A DNA stretch of 64,000 nt from Ralstonia sp. NFACC01. GTDB lineage: Bacteria > Pseudomonadota > Gammaproteobacteria > Burkholderiales > Burkholderiaceae. Positions 20,401 through 28,533 of the stretch are shown one piece after another. The stretch lies in assembly GCF_900115545.1 (NCBI RefSeq), contig NZ_FOWV01000009.1:62001-126000 (forward strand), read 5' to 3'. A program made the translations under genes and the position numbers. Under the pieces are notes generated by a model that was given only the letters and a program-made list of their open reading frames with translations, made no database searches and was not told where the DNA came from. The stretch's first letter is position 1, and the number at the start of each line of letters is the position of its first letter.

Positions 20401-21393
20401 TACGTGGATGAGCAGATGCTGACCGGCATGACCGACAGCGAGCGCGCCACGCTGCGTCCGCTGCTGGTGCGCCCGCTGCTGCAGTCCTATGCGGTGGCGA
20501 TCCGCCCGGCCACGACCGAAGTCAACAAGGTGTGGAACGCGCAGGTGTATCAGCCGTTCGCCACCACGCTGGCAGACAAGTATCCGTTTGCACCCAACGC
20601 CAAGATCGAGGCCAGTGCGGCTGAGATCGGCCAGGTGTTCGGCCCGGATGGCGCGATTGCCAAGTTCGCCAGCACGACGATCGGTCCGCTGTCGGTGCGC
20701 CGCGGCGACATGATCGCCTCCCGCACGTGGGGCGATCTGGGCATCGCATTTGTGCCCGAGTTCACCACGGGCTTCACGCGTTGGATCGCACCGCTCACGG
20801 GCGGTGCGGCCGGCGGCGCAGGCGGTGCAGCAGCCGCGGCACCGCAGACGGTGTTCCAGATCCTGCCGGTGCCGTCGCAAGGCGCGACCGAGTACACGAT
20901 CGAGATCGATGGGCAGCAACTGCGCTATCGCAACACGCCACCGCAGTGGGCTAATTTTGTCTGGCCGAATCCGCAAGGCACCCCGGGTGCACGCGTGACA
21001 GCCACCACGTTTGACGGCCGCACGGTGGAGCTGCTCAACGAGCCCGGCCGCTTCGGCCTGGAGCGCCTGATTGCCACGGCACAGCGCAAGCGTCGTCCGG
21101 ATGGCGCGTTCGATCTGTCCTGGACGAAGGACAACCTGACGGTATCGATCAGCCTGCGCATCATCAGCAGCCCGCAGACCGCCGGCACGACGGCATCGGA
21201 TTCGCCGCAAGGCCAAGGCCTGCGCGGTCTGCGCCTGCCGACGTCGATTGCCGATGCATCGGCACCGCAGAACACCCTGACGCCGCCCGCCCCGGCAGCA
21301 CCCGCAGGCACGCCGCCTGCGGCGCAAGCGGCCGTGTCAACGCAGGCCGCTCGCCACAGCATCACGGAAGAGCAAGGAGGGACGGCGCAATGA
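17416..21393 (+). CDS. tssM: TssM (IcmF-like), T6SS membrane-complex core
   Basis: Inner-membrane backbone of the TssJLM trans-envelope complex. Encodes 1,325 aa. Two N-terminal helices lie in residues 14-58 and a third near 435-460. Between them is a cytoplasmic NTPase-like domain with an intact Walker A (GNPAAGKST, about residue 129) and LLDTAGRYSV. The large periplasmic part, which contacts TssJ, includes IcmF-related and C-terminal beta regions. Five tandem 9-bp units (ggtgcgtcg type, 19174-19218) encode a Gly-Ala-Ser repeat in a low-complexity linker near residues 587-601. The stop overlaps the tagF start by 4 nt. ATG 17416 gives the standard N-terminus. Confidence 0.96.
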   Translation: MQRFLNFLTNSRTLSILGVIVLTIFLLLMAQTFEVGLVWVGVALGVLLALWLLTYLWKRWRARQASNKLEGVLEQAAADKAATPDKREEVEALRVRLAEAVKTIKRSKLGQMSGSAALYELPWYIVIGNPAAGKSTAVLNSGLQFPFADKGGAVIQGIGGTRNCDWFFTTEGILLDTAGRYSVHEEDRREWLGFLDLLKRYRPKAPINGIVVTVSVSELTQNRPEFAINLAKNLRQRVQELTERLEVFAPVYVMFTKADLITGFTEFFGDSEKQERDRVWGATLPFEPDSKPDVAAVFDQRFDELCDGLKEISVAQIALHRNNKLSPGLLSFPLEFASIKPTLRAFLMTLFDENPFQYKPVFRGFYFTSALQEGATNSVSAERIARRFGLSTDGAARTREVFSKNGFFLRDLFSKVIFADKQTVRQFASPAKTRLRIATFFALVLALGVMLGGWTWSYMGNRTLTANVQADLDKIVKMQQNRVDLQARLEALDILQDRIEQLDRYRNDHPLALSLGLYQGDTLQHKLLDEYYNGLRQVMLKPVGGAIETFLAEVNAHPDQLAPMVRPPETGAVMTTSVTTATATVGGASGASGASGASGASGAAANAPAAPNQATASTGAKRYTDASPTNVEDGYNALKTYLMLSDKRHVEVAHLTDQVTRFWRGWLEDNRGNMPREQMIRSAERNLSFFLARVNDDNWPLLEGNLALVDQTRENLRRVVRGMPARERAYAEIKARASTRYAPMTVARIVGDTGAGLVAGSYAVPGTFTKEAWLGYVQPAIKEAANKELQTKDWVLNVAARDDLTLEGSPEQIQKALVTMYKTEYAREWQRFMQGVAIQDFSSFDQAVTGMNLLGDPTNSPIRKVLDTAYEQTSWDNPSMFNAGLKQAKTGVLGWFKQLFARQTPSQVNVNLEVGGNAEAGAIPMGPVGKEFSGLARVVVMRDDKSLLRGYMDSLSKVRTRFNQIKNQGDPGPGARQLMQQTLDGNGSELADTLKYVDEQMLTGMTDSERATLRPLLVRPLLQSYAVAIRPATTEVNKVWNAQVYQPFATTLADKYPFAPNAKIEASAAEIGQVFGPDGAIAKFASTTIGPLSVRRGDMIASRTWGDLGIAFVPEFTTGFTRWIAPLTGGAAGGAGGAAAAAPQTVFQILPVPSQGATEYTIEIDGQQLRYRNTPPQWANFVWPNPQGTPGARVTATTFDGRTVELLNEPGRFGLERLIATAQRKRRPDGAFDLSWTKDNLTVSISLRIISSPQTAGTTASDSPQGQGLRGLRLPTSIADASAPQNTLTPPAPAAPAGTPPAAQAAVSTQAARHSITEEQGGTAQ
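19174..19218 (+). repeat. 9-bp tandem repeat inside tssM
   Basis: Five consecutive copies of ggtgcgtcg (the last ends in a instead of g). The unit is a multiple of three, so copy-number change would lengthen or shorten a Gly-Ala-Ser linker without breaking the frame. Confidence 0.9.
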
Positions 21394-22385
21394 GCCAGAC
21401 CCAATTGCAGCTTTCGTACTTCGGCAAGCTTCCTTCGCGCGGCGATTTCGTCAAAAGCGCCAACAACGTCCAGTTGCTCGACACGCTGGACCGCTGGCTG
21501 GCACAAGGTATGGAATTGCTGGCCGAAGCCCCGGACTGGAAGACGACCTACGACAGTTGGAAGCCAGTGCAGTTTGCGTTTCTCGGCTCGCAGAGCAAGC
21601 TCGCTATTGCGGGCACGCTCATGGCCAGCAGTGATCTGTCATCGCGCCGCTTTCCGTTCCTGACGGCGGCAGCCATGGAGGTCGATCGCCCGATCAACTT
21701 CATCGCGCGCAGCCCGATTGCACTGGCGCGCCTTTGGACACGCGCCGGCCAGCAGATGATCTCGCTCGGCACGGCTACCGACGCGACTGAAGGCCTGCGC
21801 CTGCTCGCCGAAGGTCAGCACGGCGTAGAGACCGGCACGGGCGGCACGAGCACGCAATCGCACGACGCAAGCTTCTCGGATTTCATCGACTTCCAGACCG
21901 TTGCCGGCCTTGAGCAGATGCTGCGCTCGGAAGGCCACAACATCCGCCTGCGCCGCACGCTGCTGGCGCTTGGCACGCTGCTCCAACCCGTGATGGCGAA
22001 TGGCTCGTCGCGGCTTGAGAAAGGCCTCACACTGCCGCTGCCCGCAGACCCGCTCTATCGCAGCCTGGTGGCGAGTTTCTGGCTGGAGCTGGTGTCGCGC
22101 TTCCTGCAGCGGGCGGACTTCGAGCTGTCGCTGTTCCTGGGCGATATCAACGGTGCCGAGCGACTGGTCATCGGCTTCAACGGCGCTTCGTCACGCACGC
22201 TGCACAGCGTCATGTCGCCGCTGGCGTATGCCGAACAGAACATCAACATCGACGATCCGGAATGGGTCGACCAGCATGTCAGCGGAGATTACGGCTTGGC
22301 CAAGTTCGTGAGTTACCTGGATCAACCGCAGCTCTCGCTGCGCGTGGCAGTCGATACCTTCCGCGAAGTCTTCATCGGAGAATGA
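21390..22385 (+). CDS. tagF: TagF, T6SS post-translational regulator
   Basis: Encodes 331 aa. The N-terminus YFGKLPSRGDFVKS is the hallmark of the TagF (BMA_A0400) family. Next come the conserved LDRWLAQGMELL and SSRRFPFLTAAAM. In Pseudomonas TagF represses T6SS firing by sequestering Fha and opposing the PpkA kinase pathway. Here no Fha, PpkA or PppA gene is present in the window, so TagF either works with distant partners or acts independently of phosphorylation. Length and domain order are normal. Start and stop overlap both neighbours (ATGA junctions), so it is translationally coupled between tssM and the OmpA-like gene. Confidence 0.92.
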   Translation: MSQTQLQLSYFGKLPSRGDFVKSANNVQLLDTLDRWLAQGMELLAEAPDWKTTYDSWKPVQFAFLGSQSKLAIAGTLMASSDLSSRRFPFLTAAAMEVDRPINFIARSPIALARLWTRAGQQMISLGTATDATEGLRLLAEGQHGVETGTGGTSTQSHDASFSDFIDFQTVAGLEQMLRSEGHNIRLRRTLLALGTLLQPVMANGSSRLEKGLTLPLPADPLYRSLVASFWLELVSRFLQRADFELSLFLGDINGAERLVIGFNGASSRTLHSVMSPLAYAEQNINIDDPEWVDQHVSGDYGLAKFVSYLDQPQLSLRVAVDTFREVFIGE

Positions 22386-23206
22386 ACATGGGTCTGGATG
22401 CAATCAAGCGCGGCTTCCGGCCTGCAACACTCCTGGCGAACGCCGCCATGCTGGCCTGCCTGGGCAGTGCCCTGCCCGCGCATGCCGCGGCGGGCGATGC
22501 TGCGCCTGTGCCTGGCCAGGTCGTCGCGGGCGGCATGGTGCCGGACGAAGCCACCAAGGCGACCGTGCTGGCCAAGCTGCGCGAGCTTTACGGCAGCGCC
22601 AACGTGGTGGATCAGATTGAAGTGGGCAACGTGGTGTCGCCGCCCAACTGGTCGGCCAATGTGCAGAAGATCCTGTCGCCGGCCATCAAGCAGGTCAACC
22701 GCGGGCAGCTCAACATCGACGGCACGCAGGTTTCCCTGCACGGCGACGTTGGTAACGAGGCGCAGCGCCAGCAGCTCACAAGCGACATGGCAACAGCGCT
22801 CGGCCAGAGCTACACGATCAAGAACGGGCTGCGCGTGGCAGCGGTGTCCGAGCAAGGGCTGCTGGACCAGACGCTGGCTAACCGCATCATCGAATTTGAA
22901 ACCGGCAGCGCCACGCTCACGCCCAAAGGCCGCGCGATTCTGGATGAAATGGCCGCCGTGCTCCCGCGCCTGAACGGCCGCAAGATCGAGATCGTCGGCC
23001 ACACCGACAACTCCGGCAGCCGCGCGCTGAACCTCAACCTGAGCCAGGCGCGCGCAGAAACGGTCAAGAACTACCTCATCGCCAAGGGCGCCGAGCAAGG
23101 CACGCTCACCGCGATGGGCGTGGGGCCGGATCAGCCAGTCGCCGCCAACAACACCGATGAAGGCCGCTCGCGCAATCGGCGGATTGAGTTTCGGGCGAGT
23201 AAGTGA
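22382..23206 (+). CDS. OmpA-family peptidoglycan-binding protein of the T6SS
   Basis: Encodes 274 aa. The signal peptide runs to about residue 35 (CLGSALPAHAAAG). The middle region, about 50-155, is a BON-like domain (VNRGQLNIDGTQVSLHGDV). The C-terminal OmpA domain binds peptidoglycan: FETGSATLTPKG, then GHTDNSGSRALNLNLSQARA and RSRNRRIEF with the conserved Asp and Arg. In several T6SSs this domain is fused to TssL or supplied by a separate TagL/TagN-type protein. TssL in this window lacks the extension, so this protein probably anchors the membrane complex to the wall. The start codon overlaps the tagF stop (ATGA). A second ATG lies two codons later. Confidence 0.88.
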   Translation: MNMGLDAIKRGFRPATLLANAAMLACLGSALPAHAAAGDAAPVPGQVVAGGMVPDEATKATVLAKLRELYGSANVVDQIEVGNVVSPPNWSANVQKILSPAIKQVNRGQLNIDGTQVSLHGDVGNEAQRQQLTSDMATALGQSYTIKNGLRVAAVSEQGLLDQTLANRIIEFETGSATLTPKGRAILDEMAAVLPRLNGRKIEIVGHTDNSGSRALNLNLSQARAETVKNYLIAKGAEQGTLTAMGVGPDQPVAANNTDEGRSRNRRIEFRASK

Positions 23207-23361
23207 CGCGGGAGGATGCTCGCCGGCGGGCACGGTTGCGTGAGCCGTCGCCTGCTACCTCATTACAGCCGGGTGATGAACGGCGTGCGCCCTCCCAGAT
23301 CCGGCTTGAGTACCTCGCCCCCACCAGGAAGCCGTCGCAGCCAATCGCGCAGTTTTCTCCG

Positions 23362-24195
23362 ATGAAAGAGCGTATCTGGTGGCTCTGGTGCCATCTGGTA
23401 TGGGCTTGGCAGCAGCTTGAGCACTGGCTTGCCAGTCGACGACAGGGCGCGCCCGTCGCGATCGTCAGCGGAATCATTCGCTCAGTACAGGTGGATAACG
23501 CGGCATTCAAGGCCTATGAGGCCATGGGACGGAGCGTCGACACCAATGCGCACAGCGCATATGACTACACCGACGATATCTCGCGAGACACCTACTATCG
23601 CGTGACCCCCGTCGTCATCACGCTGACGGACAACCGGGTCATCTACTTCTGCGAATACCAGGTCACGGACCGTCGTGTTTCGTCCAATGCGCCCTATTTC
23701 GCAGGCCTGAACGGCATGCGCGTGCTTGCTGCAGGCTGGTGGGACAACGACTGTTTTTCGGCGTGGGGCATGCGCTTGACCGGCCGCCGTGAGCCACAGA
23801 CCGTCTATGTTGCAAAGCGCCCTCGCGACTTGCCGGAGCCGCTGGAGACCATACTGTCGCGCAGGAGCTCCGGCTTTAACGAGGCGATCGGCCTTCTCGG
23901 TTATTTCAGCGCGCTGATGCTCGTGATCATGCTTTTTGTGGCGGGCAGCGAGTTGGGTCTCGAAGATGCCAGCACCCTCACGGGGATGATGGTCGGGATG
24001 TTTACCCTGGCGCCGATGTTGCTCGTGGTCATTTCACAGACGCTGATGCGCCTGATGGCGGGGCCTCTGCGCCCGATCCCAGAAATGATGGCGGCTGGTG
24101 AATACGGTAACCGCCATCTCCGCTTGCGCAGCTTTGACTTCGGCCGCTGTGAGCGCGCGGTATTTGAAGCGTTGGAGCGACATGAAGAGAATTAG
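23362..24195 (+). CDS. T6SS-region membrane protein with N-terminal beta domain, unknown
   Basis: Encodes 277 aa from ATG 23362; the frame is open 159 nt further upstream, but that part is Arg/Pro-rich and has a poorer start context. A soluble, Tyr/Asp-rich N-terminal domain (about residues 20-170; VAIVSGIIRSVQVDN, ITLTDNRVIYFCEYQV) is followed by two transmembrane helices near 180-200 and 212-232. A cytoplasmic tail completes it. The layout, a short beta domain, two helices and a roughly 45-residue tail, is the same as in the 248-aa protein at 27485-28231, though sequence similarity is faint. It follows the OmpA-like gene of the tssM unit. An immunity-type role is possible; I do not recognise a family. 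Confidence 0.6.
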   Translation: MKERIWWLWCHLVWAWQQLEHWLASRRQGAPVAIVSGIIRSVQVDNAAFKAYEAMGRSVDTNAHSAYDYTDDISRDTYYRVTPVVITLTDNRVIYFCEYQVTDRRVSSNAPYFAGLNGMRVLAAGWWDNDCFSAWGMRLTGRREPQTVYVAKRPRDLPEPLETILSRRSSGFNEAIGLLGYFSALMLVIMLFVAGSELGLEDASTLTGMMVGMFTLAPMLLVVISQTLMRLMAGPLRPIPEMMAAGEYGNRHLRLRSFDFGRCERAVFEALERHEEN

Positions 24196-24270
24196 TCGTT
24201 CGCGGCTAGGTGCATGCAAGCGCGCAGTGTCCTCCGAGCAAGTAGGCATTAACGGTTGACAGCAACGCAC

Positions 24271-25824
24271 ATGACACCGTCCGCCCCATCGATCCTGCCC
24301 GATTCCGCCCCGACCGAAGCCGATCGGGAAGCCTGCCTGCGTCGGCTGAGCGAGTATTCACCGGACGCGCCCGATGCTCCAGTGCCGTTTAGCCACCGCC
24401 TGGCCGAAGCCGAGGGGTGGTCGCGTTTATATACGCTGACTGTCATCGAGGAATACAAGCGCTTCGCGTATCTAGCGGTGTTTGCAGGGCACCCCGTCAC
24501 GCCTTCCGAGGCCATTGATGCCGCCTGGCATCTCCATCTGCAATATTCGAAAGAGTATTGGACGGTGTTCTGCGGGGAGGTACTGGGCGCGCCGCTCCAC
24601 CATGCGCCAGGTATTGGTGCCCCGGACGAAGACGACACCTACGCACAGCACTACCAGCAAACGATCGAAAGCTATCAGCGCACGTTTGGTATGGAGCCGC
24701 CTCCCGATATCTGGCCGGTGCCGGAACCTGTCCAGCCAGACAGTGCGCCAGAGGCTGCCAGCCCCGCACGACATCCGCCCAACCCTGTCACACCGCCGCC
24801 TGCATCAACCGCGCGCTCATTCATGCCATCCGTATGGCTTGTGATCGGCGTCAGCCTCATCGCCATCACCACGAATGCCGCCTCGGATGTCGATGTGCTG
24901 AGCTATTCGGGGCCGCGTTTTCTCGCGTTCTACCTGGGCGCATGCGTGATGGCATGTCTGCTGATCCGGGCCCTGCATCGAGTCGCATACAGCCGCAACC
25001 CAAGGGGAACCAGCGGGGGCAACGTGCCGCGTCAGCTGACGCCTGCCGAGGCCGCGCTGATCACCGGTGACGCCGCACGAATGGCACAGGTTGCGGCGTT
25101 GGCGCTGCTTGATGCGGGTGCGATCCGCATGGTCCCTCCGGCTAAAAGGAAACGCGACCGCAACACCTACGTGGTCGCGAACCAGGACCGAACGCCGGAG
25201 TGCCACGTCAACGCATGGACATGGCTCGCCCGGCAAACGCAGGAGCGCTCGCCGTGGCCGAACTTTCGCAATCGGCTCGTCGATGAAGCATCCGACATGA
25301 CAGATCGGCTACGCAGCGAAGGATGGCTGTGGACCCGCGGGGCAATGCGAGGAACGACGCTCGCTGCGTGGGCCATTGTGCTGGCGACGCTGTGGCTTGG
25401 CGTGATGAAGGTCTTTGTGGGGCTGTCCCGGGAGCGTCCGGTGATGTGGCTGCTGGTCGAGATGGCGTTGTTCGCCATCGTGTACTGGGGCGTGACGGCG
25501 CGGCTGATCGGCGTCGGCCGTGCCGGCCCCACTGCGGGGGCCAACGCCGCGCTCGATGCTTATCGTCAGCGCGGCCAGCAGGGGCCACGTGCCGGTTTGT
25601 CGACGCACGATCTACTGTGGTTGACCGCGTTTGGCGGCACCAGCGTGCTGGCCAACACAGCGTGGGCCGGATACCGATCGATGATGGGACCACCCGCCGG
25701 CGCCAGTTCCGGCGGCTCCGGAGGCGACACGTCGAGCAACTGCAGTTCAAGCAGCAGTGGCTCCAGCAGTTGCGGATCGAGTAGCTGCGGATCCAGCGGC
25801 TGCGGCGGTTGTTCGAGCAGCTAG
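24271..25824 (+). CDS. GRDP-like / TIGR04222-type membrane protein with Cys-rich tail
   Basis: Encodes 517 aa from ATG 24271. The N-terminal 150 residues resemble the glycine-rich-domain-protein fold (FAYLAVFAGHPVTPSEAIDAAWHLHLQYSKEYW), with conserved His/Trp positions. A Pro-rich linker follows. The rest is a membrane module: helices near 190-210, 218-236, 375-395 and 400-418, plus the LTPAEAALITGDAARMAQ segment typical of TIGR04222 proteins. The tail (about residues 475-517) is almost only Gly, Ser and Cys with CGSSSCGSSGCGGC. Function of the family is unknown. It is the last gene of the rightward unit and its stop lies 5 bp from that of the convergent tssA. Confidence 0.7.
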   Translation: MTPSAPSILPDSAPTEADREACLRRLSEYSPDAPDAPVPFSHRLAEAEGWSRLYTLTVIEEYKRFAYLAVFAGHPVTPSEAIDAAWHLHLQYSKEYWTVFCGEVLGAPLHHAPGIGAPDEDDTYAQHYQQTIESYQRTFGMEPPPDIWPVPEPVQPDSAPEAASPARHPPNPVTPPPASTARSFMPSVWLVIGVSLIAITTNAASDVDVLSYSGPRFLAFYLGACVMACLLIRALHRVAYSRNPRGTSGGNVPRQLTPAEAALITGDAARMAQVAALALLDAGAIRMVPPAKRKRDRNTYVVANQDRTPECHVNAWTWLARQTQERSPWPNFRNRLVDEASDMTDRLRSEGWLWTRGAMRGTTLAAWAIVLATLWLGVMKVFVGLSRERPVMWLLVEMALFAIVYWGVTARLIGVGRAGPTAGANAALDAYRQRGQQGPRAGLSTHDLLWLTAFGGTSVLANTAWAGYRSMMGPPAGASSGGSGGDTSSNCSSSSSGSSSCGSSSCGSSGCGGCSSS

Positions 25825-25829
25825 CCGGT

Positions 25830-26906
25830 TCAGCTCGCGCTTTCCGACGGCGGATCGCCCAGCCCCAGCAGCTCCTCAATCTGCGACAGCGTCGCATCAT
25901 CTTTGACCACCGTACGCAGCCACGCATGCAGCGGCATGTCGCCCCATTTCGCGGCACGCGCGGCGAGGTAAGCAACGGGGCTGTGCGGCTCGGTCTGACG
26001 GAAGAACTCGGCTACATCGCGCAGCTGGTTCAGCGCCTGCGCACGCGTGCGGATCGGGCCGACGGCAACCGTTTCAACAACCGCGCCTGCGGCTGACTGG
26101 GCAGCCTGTTGTTGAGCGCCCTTCGCTTCCACCGCGGTGGGCTTGGGTTCTGGCTTGCCACCAAAGCGCTCCACCAATGCGCGCACCGCCTGCAAGGCTT
26201 CCCGCGCCGGGCGGAAACTCGGCGCGTGATCCCCCGCCCGTGCATCCAGAACGGATTCCAACCGCAGCAGCGCGGCGCCACAGCCGACCACATCGTCGTG
26301 CAGCGTCTTGTAGAACGCAGGCGGCGTGGCGCGCCGTGCGGATTCAAACTGCTCCTGCGTTATTTTTCCGCGTGACAGCTCGTCTGCCTGTTCCGGATCG
26401 CGGCGGATGGCTTCGACCAGGCTGGTCGCGACTTCCCAATCGATCAGGCTGTAGCCGCCCTTGCCCGCGTCCACCAGCGGCACCTCGCGAATGAGCTGGC
26501 TCGAACGCGTCGCAAGCCACGCCATGCTGCCCGTGCGGGCTTCAGGATCATCGGCTTCCGGCAGCGGATAGAGGTGCTCCCAGAACTGTTCGCACAAGCC
26601 GGCGATCAATTCGTAGCCCTCGCGCAGGCCGGCAAAGCCACGCTCCTTGGACAGCGCCTCGGCCAACCATGCGGCCAGGCGCAGATCCTTCGTGCGGTTC
26701 TGCAGCAGTGACGTGCTCTCGGCAATGACGGCGCGCCAGTCGGCCTCCTTGATCTCCGTGACCCACTCACCTTGATCGAGTGACGGGTCATCAAACCGGC
26801 GCGCATCCTGGATGCTGTCGAATTCTGCAGAGAAGAGCATGTCTTCACCGCACGGCTGGGCGCCGGGCAGCGGAGCGAGCAATTGGTCAAACGGAAGAGA
26901 GGCCAT
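25830..26906 (-). CDS. tssA: TssA, T6SS tail-assembly chaperone/cap
   Basis: Encodes 358 aa. The ImpA_N domain fills the first 130 residues (LLAPLPGAQPCGEDM, ADWRAVIAESTSLLQNRTKD, GYELIAGLCEQFWEHLYPLP). A Pro/Ala/Lys linker follows near 250-285, then a C-terminal helical domain (TRAQALNQLRDVAEFFRQTEPHSPVAYL) of the TssA1-like short class. TssA recruits Hcp and sheath at the baseplate and coordinates tail polymerisation. It is transcribed leftward away from the OB-fold protein gene, which starts 33 bp upstream of it in the same direction, so the two probably share a transcript. ATG 26906 gives the standard start. Confidence 0.94.
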   Translation of the reverse strand: MASLPFDQLLAPLPGAQPCGEDMLFSAEFDSIQDARRFDDPSLDQGEWVTEIKEADWRAVIAESTSLLQNRTKDLRLAAWLAEALSKERGFAGLREGYELIAGLCEQFWEHLYPLPEADDPEARTGSMAWLATRSSQLIREVPLVDAGKGGYSLIDWEVATSLVEAIRRDPEQADELSRGKITQEQFESARRATPPAFYKTLHDDVVGCGAALLRLESVLDARAGDHAPSFRPAREALQAVRALVERFGGKPEPKPTAVEAKGAQQQAAQSAAGAVVETVAVGPIRTRAQALNQLRDVAEFFRQTEPHSPVAYLAARAAKWGDMPLHAWLRTVVKDDATLSQIEELLGLGDPPSESAS

Positions 26907-26939
26907 GTTCGGAAACGAAACCGGAATGCAATACGAAAA

Positions 26940-27347
26940 TCAGGGCTTGCCGACACGGCAATCCGCCAGCGCCAGCGTCAGGCCAACGAACTGCCGGTTC
27001 AGGCAATCCAGCGTGATGTCCTTGCTGGGCTTGTACGCCGCAAGCTTGTGATCGGGAAACAGCGCCTTGAGCGCGTCACGCTGATCGTCCTGGAACGGCG
27101 CGCCCACTTTCAGCTCTTCGGTCAGGGCCAGCGTGTTCAGGCTGTCGTCGGACAACGGATAGACCTGGCCCTTGAAGACCAGGCGGCGACCGTCGTACTT
27201 CTTCGACGCCGTCGGCGCGTCCTTGAAATACTCGGTCAGCACCTGGCGGTACGAAACCTGCAGCGGGGTGTCGTCCTGAGCGAAAGCGGGCGTGACGAGC
27301 AACGCGACCACAGCAAAAGCGGCGGCGAGGCGGGACAGTGCGTTCAT
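26940..27347 (-). CDS. Secreted OB-fold (tRNA_anti-like) protein
   Basis: Encodes 135 aa from ATG 27347; a start 10 codons earlier is possible but would spoil the signal peptide. Residues 1-24 are a clear signal sequence (AFAVVALLVTPAFAQ). The mature domain has the pattern of tRNA_anti-like periplasmic OB folds: VLTEYFKDAPTASKKYDG, then RRLVFKGQVYPLS, and a closing Cys pair (LDCLNRQFVG, ADCRV) that may form a disulfide. Such proteins are often of unknown function. It directly precedes tssA on the same strand, so it may be a T6SS accessory of the periplasm. Confidence 0.65.
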   Translation of the reverse strand: MNALSRLAAAFAVVALLVTPAFAQDDTPLQVSYRQVLTEYFKDAPTASKKYDGRRLVFKGQVYPLSDDSLNTLALTEELKVGAPFQDDQRDALKALFPDHKLAAYKPSKDITLDCLNRQFVGLTLALADCRVGKP

Positions 27348-27484
27348 ATCAGCGTGCGTGAAATGTGACGTCCGCACGCGCGGGGCGGACGGTGGAGATG
27401 CTACGCAGGCTTGAGGCGGTTGGGGGGATTGTTTCTAAATCTTCATGTGCCCGGAATCGACCGAGATTCGCCTCTGGAGTCAGA

Positions 27485-28231
27485 TCAATAGCGGAAGTAG
27501 AAGGAACCGTATTCCCCCGGGTCATCGGGCTTGCGCTGGGCTTTCGCAGATTTGACCAAATCGACATTGGCAGAGTCAGGGATGCCCAGGGTGCGGCAGA
27601 CTCGCTCCGTCAGTCGCACGAAGGGCATCCATTTTCGGGCGAGGCTAATGGTCATCAGGCCGAAGAACGCATAGAACCCGGCGCTCATGGCGAGGAAGCC
27701 GTACGGGAAAACGTCGTGCAGCAAGTTCTGCGGCGACTCGACGAGCAGCAGCATGATTCCCAGTATTGAAGCCCCTAGTCCCACAAGTATCCCTGCTACT
27801 CCTATAACCCACCACTTCACCGCATTCTTGATATGCCGTGCCTTACCCCGAGAGCAATGCGGGTACAACGCGATGATGCGGTCCTGCGGTCTCGCAATGC
27901 CCGCTGTCTCATAGTGATCGTTATGCCATTCGGCGGCCACTTCGACTTTGTCCCCTTCTTTGAAAGGACTGCGCCAGACCCAGCCCTTGACCGGATCGCC
28001 ATCAAGGTCGAATTCGACATAATCAGCATGCTCCTCCGCACTCGATGCGGACGCTGCTGTCGCGATCGCGGGTCCACTCAACCCCGCGATGCCCGCTGCA
28101 ATGGCGACCACTCCGAGCTTGTCCCGATCGGCCTCCGTAAACACGAAACTCGCTTCTGCACGGGTCACCTTGTAGTTCGTTATCGTGCCCGTCAGCTTTA
28201 CCAGCCCTTCAGGACGTTGCTCGATGCTCAT
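27485..28231 (-). CDS. Two-helix membrane protein in T6SS cargo module, putative immunity/effector-associated
   Basis: Encodes 248 aa. The N-terminal soluble domain (residues 1-125) includes LVKLTGTITNYKVTRAEASF and a hydrophobic Ala/Gly stretch (GVVAIAAGIAGLSGPAIA) that may be a membrane-active loop. Next is VKGWVWRSPFKEGDKVEVAAEW, a beta barrel-like segment. Two transmembrane helices lie near 139-160 and 172-193, followed by a basic tail. It is the last member of the vgrG-adaptor-VasX-DUF6708 unit, separated from DUF6708 by the relic of a second copy. Proteins of this layout are annotated as putative T6SS effectors, but its membrane layout and position fit immunity or accessory function equally well. 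Confidence 0.6.
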   Translation of the reverse strand: MSIEQRPEGLVKLTGTITNYKVTRAEASFVFTEADRDKLGVVAIAAGIAGLSGPAIATAASASSAEEHADYVEFDLDGDPVKGWVWRSPFKEGDKVEVAAEWHNDHYETAGIARPQDRIIALYPHCSRGKARHIKNAVKWWVIGVAGILVGLGASILGIMLLLVESPQNLLHDVFPYGFLAMSAGFYAFFGLMTISLARKWMPFVRLTERVCRTLGIPDSANVDLVKSAKAQRKPDDPGEYGSFYFRY

Positions 28232-28383
28232 TTATCGGAAACGCATTTTTACCAAAGCAGCCGACAACTTCTCATCCTGTTCGCTAGCAGTTTTATAGCT
28301 GCCGGTGCTGCATTTGTTACCAAAGACCGAATCACAAGAACGTTAAATAGCCATAACTTTTGTCGTAATTTTTAAGGATCGCC

Positions 28384-28533
28384 AATATCGAGCGCAACCC
28401 AGGTATTCGACGCTTGGCAAGGAAGTCGGCGATTTAAGACGGGTATATCGGTTGATATCAGCTATATATCCGACGGCTCCTTCTTGTCATGCTTCTGTCG
28501 ATGCAGGTGAAATGTTGCCACACAGTCAAACAT
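28384..28533 (-). pseudogene. Relic of a second DUF6708 gene (truncated, frameshifted)
   Basis: Reading left from ATG 28531-28533 gives MFDCVATFHLHRQKHDKKE, against MFDCEAAFHAHRKKHGQKE at the start of the intact DUF6708 gene. One base is then missing. The frame next to it continues as AVGYIADINRYTRLKSP, against AIEYLADINRYTLLRAP. About 21 of 30 aligned residues are identical over the joined stretch. Similarity fades after about 50 codons and the rest of the gene is gone. The intact gene's stop (TGA) overlaps this start in ATGTTTGA, so the two were once consecutive overlapping genes. Confidence 0.8.

Noticed and set aside
25728-25821. Short tandem repeats that could suggest a CRISPR or phase-variable tract
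   Set aside because: They encode the Gly/Ser/Cys tail of the membrane protein at 24271, in frame; the units are irregular and too short for CRISPR.
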